Shown here: positions 1-7,443 of the stretch, piece by piece
How positions within the stretch are numbered: the first letter of the stretch is position 1
Layout: every line of letters starts with the position of its first letter
Source: Lachnospiraceae bacterium UBA3282
Lineage (GTDB): Bacteria > Bacillota > Clostridia > Lachnospirales > Lachnospiraceae
DNA: 18,329 nucleotides
Direction of reading: 5' to 3'
Assembly (NCBI GenBank): GCA_002361735.1
Contig: DETS01000014.1
Location: 1 to 18,329, forward strand
Made by a program: the position numbers and the translations under genes
The notes under the pieces: model-generated
Told to the model about the DNA's origin: nothing
Databases searched by the model: none
Seen by the model: only the letters and a program-made list of their open reading frames with translations

Positions 1-38
1 CCTACAATAAACTTACGCTATCAATTTATTCACGCCTC

Positions 39-67
39 TTGACAGATGTTTTTGCAAGTGCTATTCT
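39..67 (+). promoter_or_regulatory. trp operon promoter (sigma-A type)
   Basis: A perfect -35 box TTGACA lies at 39-44, followed after 17 bp by a -10 box TATTCT at 62-67. This predicts transcription starting near 74-75, just before the first stem of the T-box leader. Spacing, quality and position all fit a housekeeping promoter that drives the leader and the trp genes. Confidence 0.8.
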
Positions 68-74
68 ATAGAAA

Positions 75-382
75 ATTTAATCAGCTAAACCGTTGAAGCG
101 GAGATAACGGTGATGATGCCTTTACAGAGAGCCTGTGTTGCTGAGAGTCGGGTAAGAAACAAGTCATCAAATGGACCGCTGAGGGTGCAGTGAAATGTAT
201 AGAGTAAATTTCTGCGAAATTAACTTTGGTACAGAGTATTCTGCAACGTGTGGCATACGTCAGTTGCCGGGGATATGTTGGTATCCTGCAAAGGGCACGG
301 GAGTTTCCCGTGAAGCAAGGTGGCACCGCGGATAAAGTTTATTCGTCCTTGACAAGACTTAGGTTTTGTCAAGGATTTTGTG
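75..382 (+). promoter_or_regulatory. Tryptophan-specific T-box leader (tRNA-Trp sensing riboswitch)
   Basis: This leader senses uncharged tRNA-Trp and controls read-through into the trp operon. Basal Stem I pairs AGCGG (97-101) with CCGCT (176-180). Above it, TGATGA (111-116) pairs with TCATCA (164-169). Between these stems the specifier loop presents TGG (172-174), the tryptophan codon, followed by the usual A. The AG-rich bulge and GCTGAGAG-type Stem I elements lie at about 125-148. The T-box sequence AAGGTGGCACCGCGG is at 317-331, with TGGC as the residues that would pair with the tRNA 3' end. The C fits the G discriminator base that is usual in bacterial tRNA-Trp. AAGG (317-320) can pair with CCTT (347-350) to form the antiterminator instead of the terminator. 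The specificity call rests on the specifier codon, its loop context and the downstream genes. Confidence 0.95.
346..382 (+). terminator. T-box attenuator terminator
   Basis: TCCTTGACAA (346-355) pairs perfectly with TTGTCAAGGA (366-375), and the inner bases extend the stem to about 13 bp around a TTAG loop. A short T-run (376-379, then a broken T-rich tail) follows. The 5' arm overlaps the CCTT needed by the antiterminator, so the two folds exclude each other as in classical T-box transcription attenuation. Confidence 0.88.
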
Positions 383-415
383 CGTTTAGGGGAAATTTTT
401 GAAAGGAGCTGCCAA

Positions 416-1879
416 ATGAAATTTACACCATCCTTCGAGGAAGTACAAAAGATTGCCGCAAGCGGGGACTACAAGGCTGTCCCGATAAGCTGCGAGATGC
501 TCTCGGATATCTGTACGCCCATCGAGGCGCTGCGGATCTTAAAAAATGTCTCGACCCACTGTTACCTTTTGGAGTCGGTGGCGGAGAAAGAAAAGTGGGG
601 ACGCTACACCTTTTTGGGGTATGACCCCAAATTGGAGATCAACTGTTTGGGCGGGGAGATGAAGATTGGGGATGTGACCCTGCACACGGAGGATCCTTCC
701 GCAAAGCTGAGGGAGCTCCTCGGCGCATACAAAAGCCCGAAAATTGCGGGACTGCCCTCCTTTACCGGTGGGTTGGTGGGGTATTTTTCCTATGATTATC
801 TGGGATACAGCGAGCCGACGATCCGTGTGGGCGTGCAGGATACGGAAGCCTTTAAGGACGTGGATCTGATGCTCTTTGATAAGGTGATTGCCTTTGACAA
901 TTTCAGACAGAAGATCGTCCTGATCGCCAATATGCTTGTGGCGGAGGGGGAGAGTGGCTACAACAAAGCGCTGCGGGAACTTTCACAGATGGCGGACCTT
1001 CTGCGCACGGGCGAGAAGAAAAAAGAAGAAAAGGGGCGCCTGAAGGGAGAGGTGAAGCCGCTCTTTGACAAAGAAGCCTACTGTGATATCGTGGAGCGGG
1101 CAAAGCGCTATATCAGAGAGGGAGACATTTTTCAGATCGTGCTCTCGAATCGGCTGGAAGCGCCTTTTGAAGGGAGTCTTCTGGATACCTATCGGGTGCT
1201 GCGTACCGTGAATCCATCCCCTTATATGTTCTATTTTTCGGGGACGGATGTGGAAGTGGCGGGTGCCTCTCCGGAAACGCTGGTAAAGTTGGAGGATGGT
1301 GTGCTCCACACCTTCCCGTTGGCAGGCACCAGACCCAGAGGAAAGACGGAGGAGGAAGATCTGGCGTTAGAGCAGGAGCTTTTACAGGATCCGAAGGAGT
1401 TGGCGGAGCATAATATGCTGGTGGATCTGGGGCGCAATGACCTGGGGAAAATCAGTAAATTCGGCACTGTGCAGGTGGAAAAATACCACTCTATTGAACG
1501 CTATTCGCATGTCATGCACATCGGTTCCACGGTGCGCGGGCAGATCAGAGAAGAATTTGACGCGCTTAACGCCATCGAGGCGGTGCTGCCCGCGGGGACG
1601 CTCTCAGGTGCGCCGAAGATCAGGGCGTGTCAGCTGATCGGTGAGCTGGAGCAGAACAAGCGGGGCATCTACGGCGGCGCCATCGGCTATATTGATTTTA
1701 CCGGCAACATGGACACCTGTATTGCCATCCGTATCGCCTATAAGAAAAACGGGCGCGTGTTCGTCAGGAGCGGCGCGGGGATCGTGGCGGATTCGGAGCC
1801 GGAGAAGGAATATAATGAATGTCTTAACAAGGCGAAGGCGGTCATTCGGGCGCTGGAACTGGGACAGGAGGAAGGCTGA
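416..1879 (+). CDS. trpE: Anthranilate synthase component I
   Basis: TrpE converts chorismate to anthranilate, using ammonia delivered by TrpG; this is the first committed step of tryptophan synthesis in the cytoplasm. The protein is 487 residues, normal for the family. The N-terminal regulatory part carries LLES (51-54), and NPSPYMF (266-272) forms the other side of the known tryptophan feedback-inhibition pocket, so the enzyme is probably feedback-sensitive. Chorismate-binding core motifs follow: GTRPRGKT (304-311), LVDLGRNDLGKI (335-346), PAGTLSGAPK (392-401) and GGAIGY (420-425). The ATG at 416 is chosen because AAGGAGC (403-409) precedes it at good spacing; an in-frame GTG at 380 lies in the attenuator T-run and would add residues foreign to the family. 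It is the first gene after the T-box. A PabB role is less likely given the adjacent trp genes and the tryptophan pocket. Confidence 0.97.
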   Translation: MKFTPSFEEVQKIAASGDYKAVPISCEMLSDICTPIEALRILKNVSTHCYLLESVAEKEKWGRYTFLGYDPKLEINCLGGEMKIGDVTLHTEDPSAKLRELLGAYKSPKIAGLPSFTGGLVGYFSYDYLGYSEPTIRVGVQDTEAFKDVDLMLFDKVIAFDNFRQKIVLIANMLVAEGESGYNKALRELSQMADLLRTGEKKKEEKGRLKGEVKPLFDKEAYCDIVERAKRYIREGDIFQIVLSNRLEAPFEGSLLDTYRVLRTVNPSPYMFYFSGTDVEVAGASPETLVKLEDGVLHTFPLAGTRPRGKTEEEDLALEQELLQDPKELAEHNMLVDLGRNDLGKISKFGTVQVEKYHSIERYSHVMHIGSTVRGQIREEFDALNAIEAVLPAGTLSGAPKIRACQLIGELEQNKRGIYGGAIGYIDFTGNMDTCIAIRIAYKKNGRVFVRSGAGIVADSEPEKEYNECLNKAKAVIRALELGQEEG

Positions 1880-1938
1880 CATAACTACAGAACGATGTTT
1901 GGAATTAGGGACAGGCGGCGTATGGGAAGGAGGCAGAG

Positions 1939-2505
1939 ATGATACTGTTAATTGATAATTATGACAGTTTTTCCTACAACTTATATCAGTTGATCGGGGA
2001 GATCGATCCCGATATCCGGGTCATCCGCAATGACGAGATGACGGTGGAGGAAATCAGGCAGCTTGCGCCGGAAAGGATCATTCTTTCACCGGGACCGGGA
2101 CGACCTGAAAATGCGGGGATCATTGTAGAAGCGGCAAAGACGCTGGGAAAGGAGATCCCCACGCTGGGTGTCTGTCTGGGGCATCAGGCGATCTGCGCAG
2201 CGTTTGGCGATGTCATCACTTACGCAAAGGAACTGATGCACGGGAAACAGTCGGAAATCACGTATGAAAAGGATTGTCCCCTGTTTCAGGGCTGCCCCGA
2301 AAAGATGCCGGTTGCCCGCTACCATTCTCTGGCGGCGGATGAGCATACGATGCCTGACTGTCTGCGTGTCACGGCTCGCACGGCGGACGGGGAAGTGATG
2401 GCGGTGCAGCATAAGGAATATCCGATCTACGGCGTGCAGTTTCATCCGGAGTCCATTATGACCCCGGAGGGGAAGCGGATGCTAAGGAACTTTATCTTAT
2501 CATAA
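1939..2505 (+). CDS. trpG: Anthranilate synthase component II, glutamine amidotransferase
   Basis: TrpG hydrolyses glutamine and passes ammonia to TrpE. It is a 188-residue class I (triad) amidotransferase standing alone, not fused to TrpD as in some enterics. It opens with the NYDSF signature (7-11), then SPGPGRP (50-56) and the nucleophile elbow GVCLGHQ with Cys79. It closes with VQFHPES, giving His169 and Glu171 as the rest of the triad. GGAAGGAGG-like sequence (1925-1933) precedes the ATG at 1939. The 59-nt gap after trpE shows no terminator. The stop shares its last base with an ATG in trpD's frame, so translation is probably coupled. In many Firmicutes one such subunit also serves PabB in folate synthesis; whether that holds here cannot be told from the window. 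Confidence 0.96.
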   Translation: MILLIDNYDSFSYNLYQLIGEIDPDIRVIRNDEMTVEEIRQLAPERIILSPGPGRPENAGIIVEAAKTLGKEIPTLGVCLGHQAICAAFGDVITYAKELMHGKQSEITYEKDCPLFQGCPEKMPVARYHSLAADEHTMPDCLRVTARTADGEVMAVQHKEYPIYGVQFHPESIMTPEGKRMLRNFILS

Positions 2506-2519
2506 TGGAGGAGAGAGCA

Positions 2520-3536
2520 ATGATCAAAGAAGCTATTGTGAAAATCGTAAACAAGGAAGATCTCACGTATGACGAGGCATATGCCGTGATGAATGAGATT
2601 ATGAGCGGTGAGACTTCTCCCACACAGAACGCGGCGTTTCTGGGGGCACTTTCCGCTAAGAGTGCAAAGGCGGAGACCACGGATGAAATCGCGGGCTGTG
2701 CGGCGGCTATGCGCGATCATGCCCTGCGTCTTCACACGGATCTGGATATCTTTGAGATCGTGGGAACCGGCGGAGACAACGCCCACAGTTTCAATATCTC
2801 CACCACTTCCGCGCTGGTATGTGCGGCAGGCGGAATGAAAGTGGCAAAACACGGGAACAGAGCCGCTTCCTCTAAGTGCGGTACGGCGGACTGTCTGGAA
2901 GCGCTGGGCGTCAATATCGAGCAGAGCCCCGAACTGTGTGAGAAGCTTTTGCGGGAGGTGGGGATGTGCTTCTTCTTTGCACAGAAGTATCACACCTCCA
3001 TGAAATATGTGGGCGCGATTCGCAAAGAGCTTGGTTTCCGTACGGTGTTTAACATTCTCGGTCCGCTGACGAATCCCGGCAGTCCCAAGAGGCAGCTCCT
3101 GGGTGTGTACGACGAGTATCTGGTGGAGCCGTTGGCGCAGGTACTGATCAGTCTCGGCGTGGAGAGGGGCATGGTCGTGTATGGAAAAGATAAACTCGAC
3201 GAGATTTCTCTGAGCGCACCCACCGCCATCTGTGAGTTTAAGGACGGCTGGTTTAAAACCTATACCATCTGCCCGGAGGATTTTGGCTTTGAACGCTGCA
3301 CGAAGGCGGATCTGGAAGGCGGAACGCCGGAAGAAAATGCAAAAATAACGCGTGATATCTTAAACGGTGAAAAAGGACATAAGAGAAACGCGGTATTATT
3401 GAATGCGGGTGCAGCCCTCTATATCGACGGCAAGGCGGAGAGTATGAAGGAAGGCGTGAAGCTGGCGGCGGAGATCATTGATTCCGGAAAAGCGGCGAAG
3501 ACGCTGGAGCAGTTTATAAAGCTGAGTAACGCATAA
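2520..3536 (+). CDS. trpD: Anthranilate phosphoribosyltransferase
   Basis: TrpD transfers phosphoribose from PRPP to anthranilate. The protein is 338 residues, usual for the family, with an N-terminal helical domain and a C-terminal alpha/beta domain. The PRPP-binding loop GTGGD is at residues 82-86, NISTT follows shortly after, and KHGNR is at 110-114; these are the family's substrate-binding signatures. Two in-frame ATGs are possible. The one at 2505 overlaps the trpG stop, but GGAGG at 2507-2511 sits about 8 nt before the ATG at 2520, so the latter is preferred and gives MIKEAIVKI as the N-terminus. The earlier start would add only five residues. A 218-nt gap follows before trpC. Confidence 0.96.
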   Translation: MIKEAIVKIVNKEDLTYDEAYAVMNEIMSGETSPTQNAAFLGALSAKSAKAETTDEIAGCAAAMRDHALRLHTDLDIFEIVGTGGDNAHSFNISTTSALVCAAGGMKVAKHGNRAASSKCGTADCLEALGVNIEQSPELCEKLLREVGMCFFFAQKYHTSMKYVGAIRKELGFRTVFNILGPLTNPGSPKRQLLGVYDEYLVEPLAQVLISLGVERGMVVYGKDKLDEISLSAPTAICEFKDGWFKTYTICPEDFGFERCTKADLEGGTPEENAKITRDILNGEKGHKRNAVLLNAGAALYIDGKAESMKEGVKLAAEIIDSGKAAKTLEQFIKLSNA

Positions 3537-3566
3537 GCGTATCTTTATGGAAAGTAAGCATTACGA

Positions 3567-3594
3567 TTGTAATGAAATTGCAGATGGTTATTCT
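3567..3594 (+). promoter_or_regulatory. Possible internal promoter before trpC
   Basis: TTGTAA (3567-3572), a 16-bp spacer and TATTCT (3589-3594) form a modest sigma-A-like match in the 218-nt trpD-trpC gap. The -10 hexamer equals that of the main trp promoter. An internal promoter would let the distal genes be transcribed without passing the T-box. The -35 box matches only four of six consensus positions, so chance is a real alternative. Confidence 0.27.
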
Positions 3595-3706
3595 GAGTCA
3601 ATGAATAGTGAATAGAACAGATGTTATTGAAATGCTGTGATCTTATGAGAATGTTTCGGGCATCAAAATAGGTGACTAAACCAGTCAATCAGAGATACAC
3701 AAACGC

Positions 3707-3720
3707 TAAATCATGATTTA
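3707..3720. repeat. 14-bp perfect palindrome in the trpD-trpC gap
   Basis: TAAATCATGATTTA is a perfect inverted repeat with no spacer, ending 34 bp before the trpC start. Such symmetry can mark the site of a dimeric DNA-binding protein. It is AT-rich with no T-run after it, so it does not resemble a terminator. No second copy was noticed in the window. Confidence 0.5.
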
Positions 3721-3754
3721 ATGGAAGAAAAAGAGAAGGAAGCTGGTAAAAACA

Positions 3755-4543
3755 ATGGCAACTATTTTAGAGCAGTTGGCGGAGCACGCAGTCTACCGCA
3801 CGGAGCAGGCAAAGAAAAAACTGCCGCTTGCAGAGATAAAAAAACAGGCGCAATTTTTGAAAAAAGGGGATTTTGCCTTTGAAAAAGCCTTGCAGAAACC
3901 GGGGATATCCTTTATCTGCGAATGTAAGAAGGCGTCCCCCTCAAAGGGATTGATCGCGCCGGATTTTCCCTATCTGGCAATTGCCAAAGCGTATGAGGCG
4001 GCAGGGGCGGACGCTATCTCCGTGCTGACGGAGCCGAAGTGGTTTTTGGGAAGCGACGACTATCTGCGGGAGATTGCGTCGGCGGTTTCCATTCCCTGTC
4101 TGCGGAAAGATTTTACGGTGGACGAATATATGATTTATGAAGCGAAACTGCTTGGTGCGTCTGCTGTTTTGCTGATCTGTTCCATACTGAGTCAGGCACG
4201 GATCAAAGAGTACCTGGCGGTCTGTGAGGAGCTGGGATTGTCAGCGCTGGTGGAGGCGCATGACGAGACGGAAGTGGAAAAGGCGCTGGCGGCAGGCGCG
4301 CGGGTGATTGGCGTCAACAACCGCAATCTGAAAGACTTTACGGTAGATATGGAGAACAGCCGCAGACTCAGGGAAAAAATACCAAAACAGGTGTTATTTG
4401 TTTCCGAAAGCGGCGTCAGCGGACCGGGGGATGTGAGACGCCTTTCTGAAATCGGTGCGGACGCGGTGCTGGTGGGAGAGGCACTGATGCGGGCGGAGGA
4501 TAAAAAGCAAATGCTGCAAAATCTTCGGGGTTGTGAGAGGTAA
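3755..4543 (+). CDS. trpC: Indole-3-glycerol-phosphate synthase
   Basis: TrpC closes the indole ring, converting carboxyphenylaminodeoxyribulose phosphate to indole-3-glycerol phosphate. It is a 262-residue TIM barrel, separate from TrpF, unlike the enterobacterial TrpC-F fusion. Catalytic positions known from the family are present: Glu56 and Lys58 in ECKKASPSKG, Lys118 in CLRKDF, Glu167 in VEAHD, Asn188 in GVNNRNL, and Glu218 in VSESGV. The start ATG is the only good one near the family N-terminus. Its ribosome site (AGAAGGA, about 14 nt upstream) is rather distant. It is preceded by the loose trpD-trpC gap and followed after 9 nt by trpF. Confidence 0.96.
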   Translation: MATILEQLAEHAVYRTEQAKKKLPLAEIKKQAQFLKKGDFAFEKALQKPGISFICECKKASPSKGLIAPDFPYLAIAKAYEAAGADAISVLTEPKWFLGSDDYLREIASAVSIPCLRKDFTVDEYMIYEAKLLGASAVLLICSILSQARIKEYLAVCEELGLSALVEAHDETEVEKALAAGARVIGVNNRNLKDFTVDMENSRRLREKIPKQVLFVSESGVSGPGDVRRLSEIGADAVLVGEALMRAEDKKQMLQNLRGCER

Positions 4544-4552
4544 AATGACCGA

Positions 4553-5188
4553 ATGAAACAGACAGAAAAAAGTCAAATCAAGATTAAACTGTGTGGATTA
4601 ACCCGTCCGAGTGACATTGAGACGGCAAATTTATTGCATCCTGATTATGTCGGCTTCGTATTTGCAAAAAAGAGCAGGCGTTATGTATCGCCGGAGCGGA
4701 CGAAAATGTTAAAAGAACTTTTACACCCTGATATTTTGGCGGTGGGGGTGTTTGTGGATGAGGAACCGGAGAGCGTGGCGGCATGGCTGTCTTCGGGGAT
4801 CATTGACATAGCGCAGCTCCACGGCGGAGAGGACGAGACGTATCTCAAAAAGCTGCGGAAACTGACTGACAAACCGCTGATCAAGGCTTTCTCCGTTAAG
4901 GATATGGGTGATATCGAAAAAGCCAATGACAGCACGGCGGATTTCGTGCTTTTAGATGCGGGAGGAGGCGGAACGGGAACGGCTTTTGACAGAGAATTGC
5001 TTGCGGGAATGAACCGCCCTTATTTTCTGGCGGGCGGACTGGATCCATCCACGGTGGAGGAGGCCGTGAAACGATGGCGGCCCTATGCGGTGGATGTCAG
5101 TACGGGAATCGAGACGGACGGCGTAAAAGATGCGGAAAAGATGCAGGCATTTGTAGATGCTGTAGAGAAATATGAAAAAATAGAATAA
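4553..5188 (+). CDS. trpF: Phosphoribosylanthranilate isomerase
   Basis: TrpF performs the Amadori rearrangement of phosphoribosylanthranilate, supplying the substrate of TrpC. It is a 211-residue single-domain TIM barrel. The family's general base Cys is Cys14 in KLCGLTRPSD, and the general acid Asp is Asp135 in LLDAGGGGTG. Other conserved segments are AQLHGGE (87-93), LAGGLDP (159-165) and the phosphate-binding region VDVSTGIE (180-187). The start lies 9 nt after the trpC stop, with GAGAGG in the trpC tail as a weak ribosome site, so translation is probably coupled. In pathway order TrpF acts before TrpC although its gene comes after. Confidence 0.95.
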   Translation: MKQTEKSQIKIKLCGLTRPSDIETANLLHPDYVGFVFAKKSRRYVSPERTKMLKELLHPDILAVGVFVDEEPESVAAWLSSGIIDIAQLHGGEDETYLKKLRKLTDKPLIKAFSVKDMGDIEKANDSTADFVLLDAGGGGTGTAFDRELLAGMNRPYFLAGGLDPSTVEEAVKRWRPYAVDVSTGIETDGVKDAEKMQAFVDAVEKYEKIE

Positions 5189-5214
5189 CAGAGGTTACGC
5201 TGTAACAGAAAATA

Positions 5215-5230
5215 CATTTTTGCAAAAATG
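5215..5230. repeat. 16-bp perfect palindrome in the trpF-trpB gap
   Basis: CATTTTTGCAAAAATG is a perfect inverted repeat in the 86-nt gap between trpF and trpB. A short hairpin, GTTAC-GCT-GTAAC (5194-5206), lies just upstream. No T-run follows, so termination is unlikely. It could be a protein-binding site, an RNA-processing hairpin, or chance in AT-rich spacer. Confidence 0.5.
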
Positions 5231-5274
5231 AGGCAGTGCGAGAAGTGAAAAGAAATGGAGGTTAGAAAGTTACT

Positions 5275-6465
5275 ATGACAAATCAAAACGGGCGTTATGG
5301 AATCCATGGCGGGCAGTACATTCCGGAAACGCTGATGAATGCGGTAATCGAATTGGAGGAGGCCTACAATCATTATAAGGAAGATCCCAAATTTAATGAA
5401 GAATTAACGACGCTGTTTAACGACTATGCGGGCAGACCGTCCCTTCTCTACTATGCGGAAAAGATGACGAAGGATCTGGGCGGGGCAAAAATCTATCTGA
5501 AACGTGAGGACTTAAATCACACCGGCTCCCATAAGATCAATAACGTGCTGGGGCAGGCGCTTTTGGCAAAGAAGATGGGTAAGACGAGATTGATCGCGGA
5601 GACGGGAGCGGGACAGCACGGGGTTGCCACCGCGACGGCGGCGGCGCTGCTGGGTATGGAATGCGTGGTGTTCATGGGCGAGGAGGATACGATCCGTCAG
5701 GCGTTGAATGTCTATCGGATGCGCCTTTTGGGGGCGGAGGTGGTTCCCGTGAAGACGGGAACGGCGACCCTAAAGGATGCGGTGTCCGAGGCGATGCGGG
5801 AGTGGACTTCACGGATCGCAGACACGCATTACTGCCTTGGTTCCGTGATGGGTCCCCATCCTTTTCCTATGATCGTCAGAGATTTTCAGGCTGTGATTTC
5901 CAGAGAGATCAAAGCGCAGCTCATGGAAAAGGAGGGAAAGCTTCCTGATGCGGTGATTGCCTGCGTAGGCGGCGGCTCCAATGCTATGGGCAGTTTCTAT
6001 CATTTTATAGAAGATAAGGATGTCAGGCTGATCGGTTGTGAGGCGGCGGGCAGAGGGATCGATACCTTTGAGACGGCAGCTACCATCAGTACGGGAAGGC
6101 TGGGCATCTTCCACGGTATGAAGTCCTATTTTTGTCAGGATCAGTACGGACAGATTGCGCCTGTTTATTCCATCTCGGCGGGGCTGGACTATCCGGGGAT
6201 CGGACCGGAACATGCGCATCTGCACGATATCGGCAGGGCGGAGTATGTGCCGGTGACGGACGATGAGGCGGTGGAGGCGTTTGAATATTTATCGAAGATG
6301 GAGGGGATCATTCCCGCCATTGAGTCTGCGCATGCGGTGGCTCATGCCAGAAAAATAGCGCCTGTTATGAATAAAGATCAGATTATCGTTATCACCATAT
6401 CCGGCAGAGGAGATAAGGATTGTGCGGCAATCGCGCGTTACAGAGGGGAGGATATCCATGAGTAA
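5275..6465 (+). CDS. trpB: Tryptophan synthase beta subunit
   Basis: TrpB joins indole, channelled from TrpA, to serine using pyridoxal phosphate, giving tryptophan. The protein is 396 residues, the standard TrpB1 length. The PLP lysine is Lys87 in HTGSHKIN and the catalytic glutamate is Glu109 in AETGAGQHG; both keep exactly the numbering of the well-studied Salmonella enzyme. The PLP phosphate-binding glycine loop GGGSNA is near residue 232, and SAGLDYPGIGPEH is present. The ribosome site is GGAGG (5257-5261), somewhat far from the ATG. The last 8 nt overlap the start of trpA, the usual coupling of the two subunits of the alpha2beta2 complex. Confidence 0.97.
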   Translation: MTNQNGRYGIHGGQYIPETLMNAVIELEEAYNHYKEDPKFNEELTTLFNDYAGRPSLLYYAEKMTKDLGGAKIYLKREDLNHTGSHKINNVLGQALLAKKMGKTRLIAETGAGQHGVATATAAALLGMECVVFMGEEDTIRQALNVYRMRLLGAEVVPVKTGTATLKDAVSEAMREWTSRIADTHYCLGSVMGPHPFPMIVRDFQAVISREIKAQLMEKEGKLPDAVIACVGGGSNAMGSFYHFIEDKDVRLIGCEAAGRGIDTFETAATISTGRLGIFHGMKSYFCQDQYGQIAPVYSISAGLDYPGIGPEHAHLHDIGRAEYVPVTDDEAVEAFEYLSKMEGIIPAIESAHAVAHARKIAPVMNKDQIIVITISGRGDKDCAAIARYRGEDIHE

Positions 6466-7228
6466 GATAAGAGAGGCTTTCGATAACAGAAAGGCGTTTA
6501 TCGCCTTTATCACCTGCGGCGACCCGGATTTGGAGACCACGGCGGCGTGTGTGCGCGCGGCGGTGGCAAACGGCGCGAGTCTGATCGAGCTGGGGATTCC
6601 TTTTTCCGACCCGACGGCGGAAGGACCTGTGATCCAGGGGGCGAACCTGCGGGCATTGACCGGAGGAGTCACTACGGATAAAATATTTGATCTGGTAAGG
6701 GACTTGCGGCGGGATGTAACGGTTCCCATGGTGTTTATGACTTATGCCAACGTAGTCTTTTCTTACGGCGCGGAGCGCTTCCTTTCCACCTGTCAGCAGA
6801 TCGGCATGGACGGCATCATCCTGCCCGACCTTCCTTTTGAGGAGAAGGCGGAGTTTTTGCCGCTCTGTCATACCTACGGCGTAGACCTGATTTCCCTGAT
6901 CGCGCCTACCTCCGCAAACCGTATTGCCATGATCGCGAAGGAGGCGGAGGGCTTTGTCTATGTGGTCTCAAGCCTTGGGGTTACCGGCACCAGAAGCGAG
7001 ATCAAGACAGACTTAAAATCCATTGTGGAGGTGATACGCCGGAATACGGATGTTCCCTGTGCCATCGGCTTTGGCATCTCCAATCCCGAGCAGGCAAAGA
7101 AGATGGCTGACATCTCGGACGGGGCAATCGTCGGTTCCGCCATTATCAAGATCATTGAGAAGTACGGCAGGGAGGCTGCGCCCCATGTGGGAGATTATGT
7201 GCGGGAGATGACGGCGGGGATGGCATAG
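6458..7228 (+). CDS. trpA: Tryptophan synthase alpha subunit
   Basis: TrpA cleaves indole-3-glycerol phosphate to indole and glyceraldehyde 3-phosphate and channels indole to TrpB. It is a 256-residue TIM barrel. The ATG at 6458 is preferred to an in-frame GTG at 6422 because GGGGAGG (6445-6451) sits in front of it and MSKIREAF matches the family N-terminus. Catalytic Glu49 of the enteric enzyme corresponds to Glu44 in IELGIPFSDP. The partner aspartate (enteric Asp60) is replaced by Glu55 in PTAEGP; spacing from Glu44 is conserved at 11 residues. SSLGVTGTR, GFGISNPEQ and GAIVGSAI form the active-site loop and phosphate site. It is the last trp gene; no convincing terminator follows. Confidence 0.95.
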   Translation: MSKIREAFDNRKAFIAFITCGDPDLETTAACVRAAVANGASLIELGIPFSDPTAEGPVIQGANLRALTGGVTTDKIFDLVRDLRRDVTVPMVFMTYANVVFSYGAERFLSTCQQIGMDGIILPDLPFEEKAEFLPLCHTYGVDLISLIAPTSANRIAMIAKEAEGFVYVVSSLGVTGTRSEIKTDLKSIVEVIRRNTDVPCAIGFGISNPEQAKKMADISDGAIVGSAIIKIIEKYGREAAPHVGDYVREMTAGMA

Positions 7229-7327
7229 ATTCTGCAGCATATCGGTACTTTTACAAAATCTCATCAAGTCGGCAATCTTGATTAGGATGTCTGGTTGGAA
7301 GAAATTTAAATATAGTAAAAATAACGA

Positions 7328-7356
7328 TTCCAAAATCTATCATGATATGATACAAT
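7328..7356 (+). promoter_or_regulatory. Putative carA promoter with extended -10
   Basis: TTCCAA (7328-7333), a 17-bp spacer and TACAAT (7351-7356) preceded by TGA give an extended -10 element (TGATACAAT). The -35 is weak, which is usual when a TG extension is present. A start near 7363 would give a leader of about 130 nt before carA, letting carAB be expressed independently of the trp operon. Confidence 0.5.
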
Positions 7357-7443
7357 AGGCGGTGGCAAAGGAGCCTCCGCCTACTATATGTATGCGGAGG
7401 TTTCCTGCAAATAGATCATGGCAGAGAATGCGGAGCGTTCTCT
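7357..7443 (+). promoter_or_regulatory. Structured leader upstream of carA
   Basis: Three inverted repeats lie here. (a) AGGCGGTGGC (7357-7366) with GCCTCCGCCT (7373-7382): nine pairs, one T-T mismatch, six-base loop. (b) CCTCCGC (7374-7380) with GCGGAGG (7394-7400), extendable by AGGA (7369-7372) with TCCT (7403-7406). (c) AGAGAATGC (7423-7431) with GCGTTCTCT (7435-7443), a nine-pair stem with a GGA loop. Repeats (a) and (b) share 7374-7382 and cannot both form. No T-run follows any of them, so they are not plain terminators. No PyrR-binding or T-box motif was recognised. If transcription begins near 7363, only the distal part of (a) is in that RNA. Regulation of carAB is plausible but unproven. 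Confidence 0.4.

Noticed and set aside
81..326. An 81-codon minus-strand frame across the T-box leader
   Set aside because: It is antisense to a well-supported riboswitch and has no coding signature.
380..415. GTG at 380 as an earlier start of trpE
   Set aside because: It falls in the T-run of the attenuator, lacks a ribosome site and adds residues foreign to TrpE; AAGGAGC supports the ATG at 416.
3550..3618. A 22-codon frame starting ATG 3550 in the trpD-trpC gap
   Set aside because: No ribosome site, no Trp codons to suggest a leader peptide, and a length expected by chance.
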